Part shown: piece after piece, positions 5,932 to 6,445 of the stretch
How positions within the stretch are numbered: position 1 is the stretch's first letter
Layout: the number at the start of each line of letters is the position of its first letter
Assembly (NCBI GenBank): GCA_002839245.1
Contig: PGXR01000164.1
Coordinates: 2,450 to 8,894 of the forward strand
DNA from: Spirochaetae bacterium HGW-Spirochaetae-7
GTDB lineage: Bacteria > Spirochaetota > Spirochaetia > Treponematales > UBA12059
DNA length: 6,445 bases
Reading direction: 5' to 3'
The notes under the pieces: model-generated
What the model was told of the DNA's origin: nothing
Database searches by the model: none
The model's input: the letters and a program-made list of their open reading frames with translations, nothing else
Position numbers and translations under genes: made by a program

Positions 5932-5960
5932 ATTATAGGCTTCAACGTAGGTGGGGTAAA
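5932..5960 (-). promoter_or_regulatory. Sigma70-like promoter for the DUF432-mscS operon
   Basis: On the minus strand, TTTACC (5960-5955, 4 of 6 matches to TTGACA) is followed after 17 bases by a perfect TATAAT (5937-5932). Transcription would start near 5925, giving a leader of about 50 bases before the ATG at 5872. Confidence 0.6.
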
Positions 5961-5982
5961 GCTCGGCCCCGGGAAAAGGCGC

Positions 5983-6445
5983 ATGGCGATACTGGAAGGC
6001 ACTGTTCGCACGACGGATCCCGTCAGGCTCGATCGCTATATCGCGGATGAACTCAAGCTCCTCACCCGCAGCCAGCTCAAGCTGCGGTTCGTTTCGTCGC
6101 GCGTCGGCGGCAAGCCCGCCAAGCTTTCCCGTTTGGTCGAAGACGGCGACCGTTTCGATATCGTAATCGAGGACGAAGAGGACCACGCCTCGGCCTTCAT
6201 TCCAGAGGACATCGCGCTGTCGGTTCTCTACGAGGACGACCGGGTCATCGTCATCGACAAGAGCCAGGGAATGGTCGTACATCCGGCGCACGGCAACTGG
6301 AGCGGCACGATGGCGAACGCGTTGCTCGGCAGGTTCGCACGCAGCGACGGCGCGCGCAGCGACGGCGCGCCTGGTGACGCGACGCTCCCGAGGGCGGGGA
6401 TCGTGCATCGCCTCGACAAGGACACCTCGGGGGTCATAGTGGCGG
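5983..6445 (+). CDS. rluD: RluD-family 23S rRNA pseudouridine synthase, N-terminal part
   Basis: The reading frame is open from ATG 5983 to the window edge (154 full codons), so the C-terminus is missing. Residues about 14-60 form an S4 RNA-binding domain (RLDRYIADE, then RSQLKLRFVSSRV and VEDGDRFDI). The catalytic domain begins at about 80 with VLYEDDRVIVIDKSQGMVVHPAHGN and reaches the signature GIVHRLDKDTSG, where the nucleophilic Asp is residue 145. In E. coli, RluD makes pseudouridines 1911, 1915 and 1917 in helix 69 of 23S rRNA; RluC-type enzymes share the layout, so exact target specificity is not certain. The ribosome site is a close AAGG at 5976-5979, 3 bases from the ATG, or the GGGA just before it. 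A 15-bp in-frame duplication lies in the loop before the catalytic motif. Confidence 0.9.
   Translation, partial: MAILEGTVRTTDPVRLDRYIADELKLLTRSQLKLRFVSSRVGGKPAKLSRLVEDGDRFDIVIEDEEDHASAFIPEDIALSVLYEDDRVIVIDKSQGMVVHPAHGNWSGTMANALLGRFARSDGARSDGAPGDATLPRAGIVHRLDKDTSGVIVA
6340..6369 (+). repeat. 15-bp perfect tandem duplication inside the rluD-like gene
   Basis: CGCAGCGACGGCGCG occurs twice head to tail (6340-6354 and 6355-6369). It is in frame, encoding RSDGA twice (residues 120-129), in the loop between the NALLGRF helix and GIVHRLD. The frame stays open, so it is compatible with function. Confidence 0.85.

Larger units (their letters stand above)
5873..5982. promoter_or_regulatory. Divergent intergenic region between DUF432-mscS operon and rluD-like gene
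   Basis: This 110-base region separates two divergently read genes and holds promoter candidates for both directions. I see no strong operator dyad, riboswitch or small ORF in it. Confidence 0.6.

Noticed and set aside
5869..6408. 179-codon minus-strand open frame antisense to the rluD-like gene
   Set aside because: The plus-strand frame carries the S4 domain and HRLDKDTSG motif. The antisense frame only exists because of codon bias.

Overview
The window is GC-rich bacterial DNA, nearly all coding, with short gene overlaps and housekeeping content. The run cdaA end - ybbR/cdaR - acpS - DUF2225 - truA - HAD phosphatase, with no glmM after ybbR, fits a GC-rich spirochaete (Spirochaetota) best. 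This is an inference from gene content and order as I remember them; no search was possible.

Layout. Positions 1-4116 hold a plus-strand series: the C-terminus of a diadenylate cyclase (cdaA, 2-184), its membrane-anchored YbbR-domain partner (177-1145), holo-ACP synthase acpS (1142-1513), a four-cysteine DUF2225 protein (1733-2614), tRNA pseudouridine synthase truA (2607-3419) and a HAD-superfamily phosphatase (3412-4116). Every junction is a 4- or 8-base overlap except one. Between acpS and the DUF2225 gene lies a 210-bp, AT-richer segment bounded by perfect 18-bp terminal inverted repeats, most simply a MITE-like non-autonomous mobile element. It fills almost the whole intergenic gap.

The minus-strand unit 5872-4143 converges on this series. 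It is a two-gene operon: a soluble protein resembling DUF432, then an MscS-type mechanosensitive channel 2 nt downstream. A good sigma70-like promoter with a perfect TATAAT lies just upstream of it. The 110-bp intergenic region 5873-5982 also carries a weaker plus-strand promoter candidate overlapping the first face to face. From 5983 to the window end runs the N-terminal part of an RluD-family 23S rRNA pseudouridine synthase, containing a small in-frame 15-bp tandem duplication.

How the genes relate. CdaA and its YbbR partner make and control c-di-AMP, a second messenger of osmotic and cell-wall physiology. AcpS activates acyl carrier protein for lipid synthesis. TruA and the RluD-like enzyme modify tRNA and rRNA. 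The MscS channel answers hypo-osmotic shock. Both c-di-AMP and MscS concern turgor, but nothing in the sequence shows a direct regulatory link. The most unusual items are the MITE-like element and the DUF432-MscS pair.
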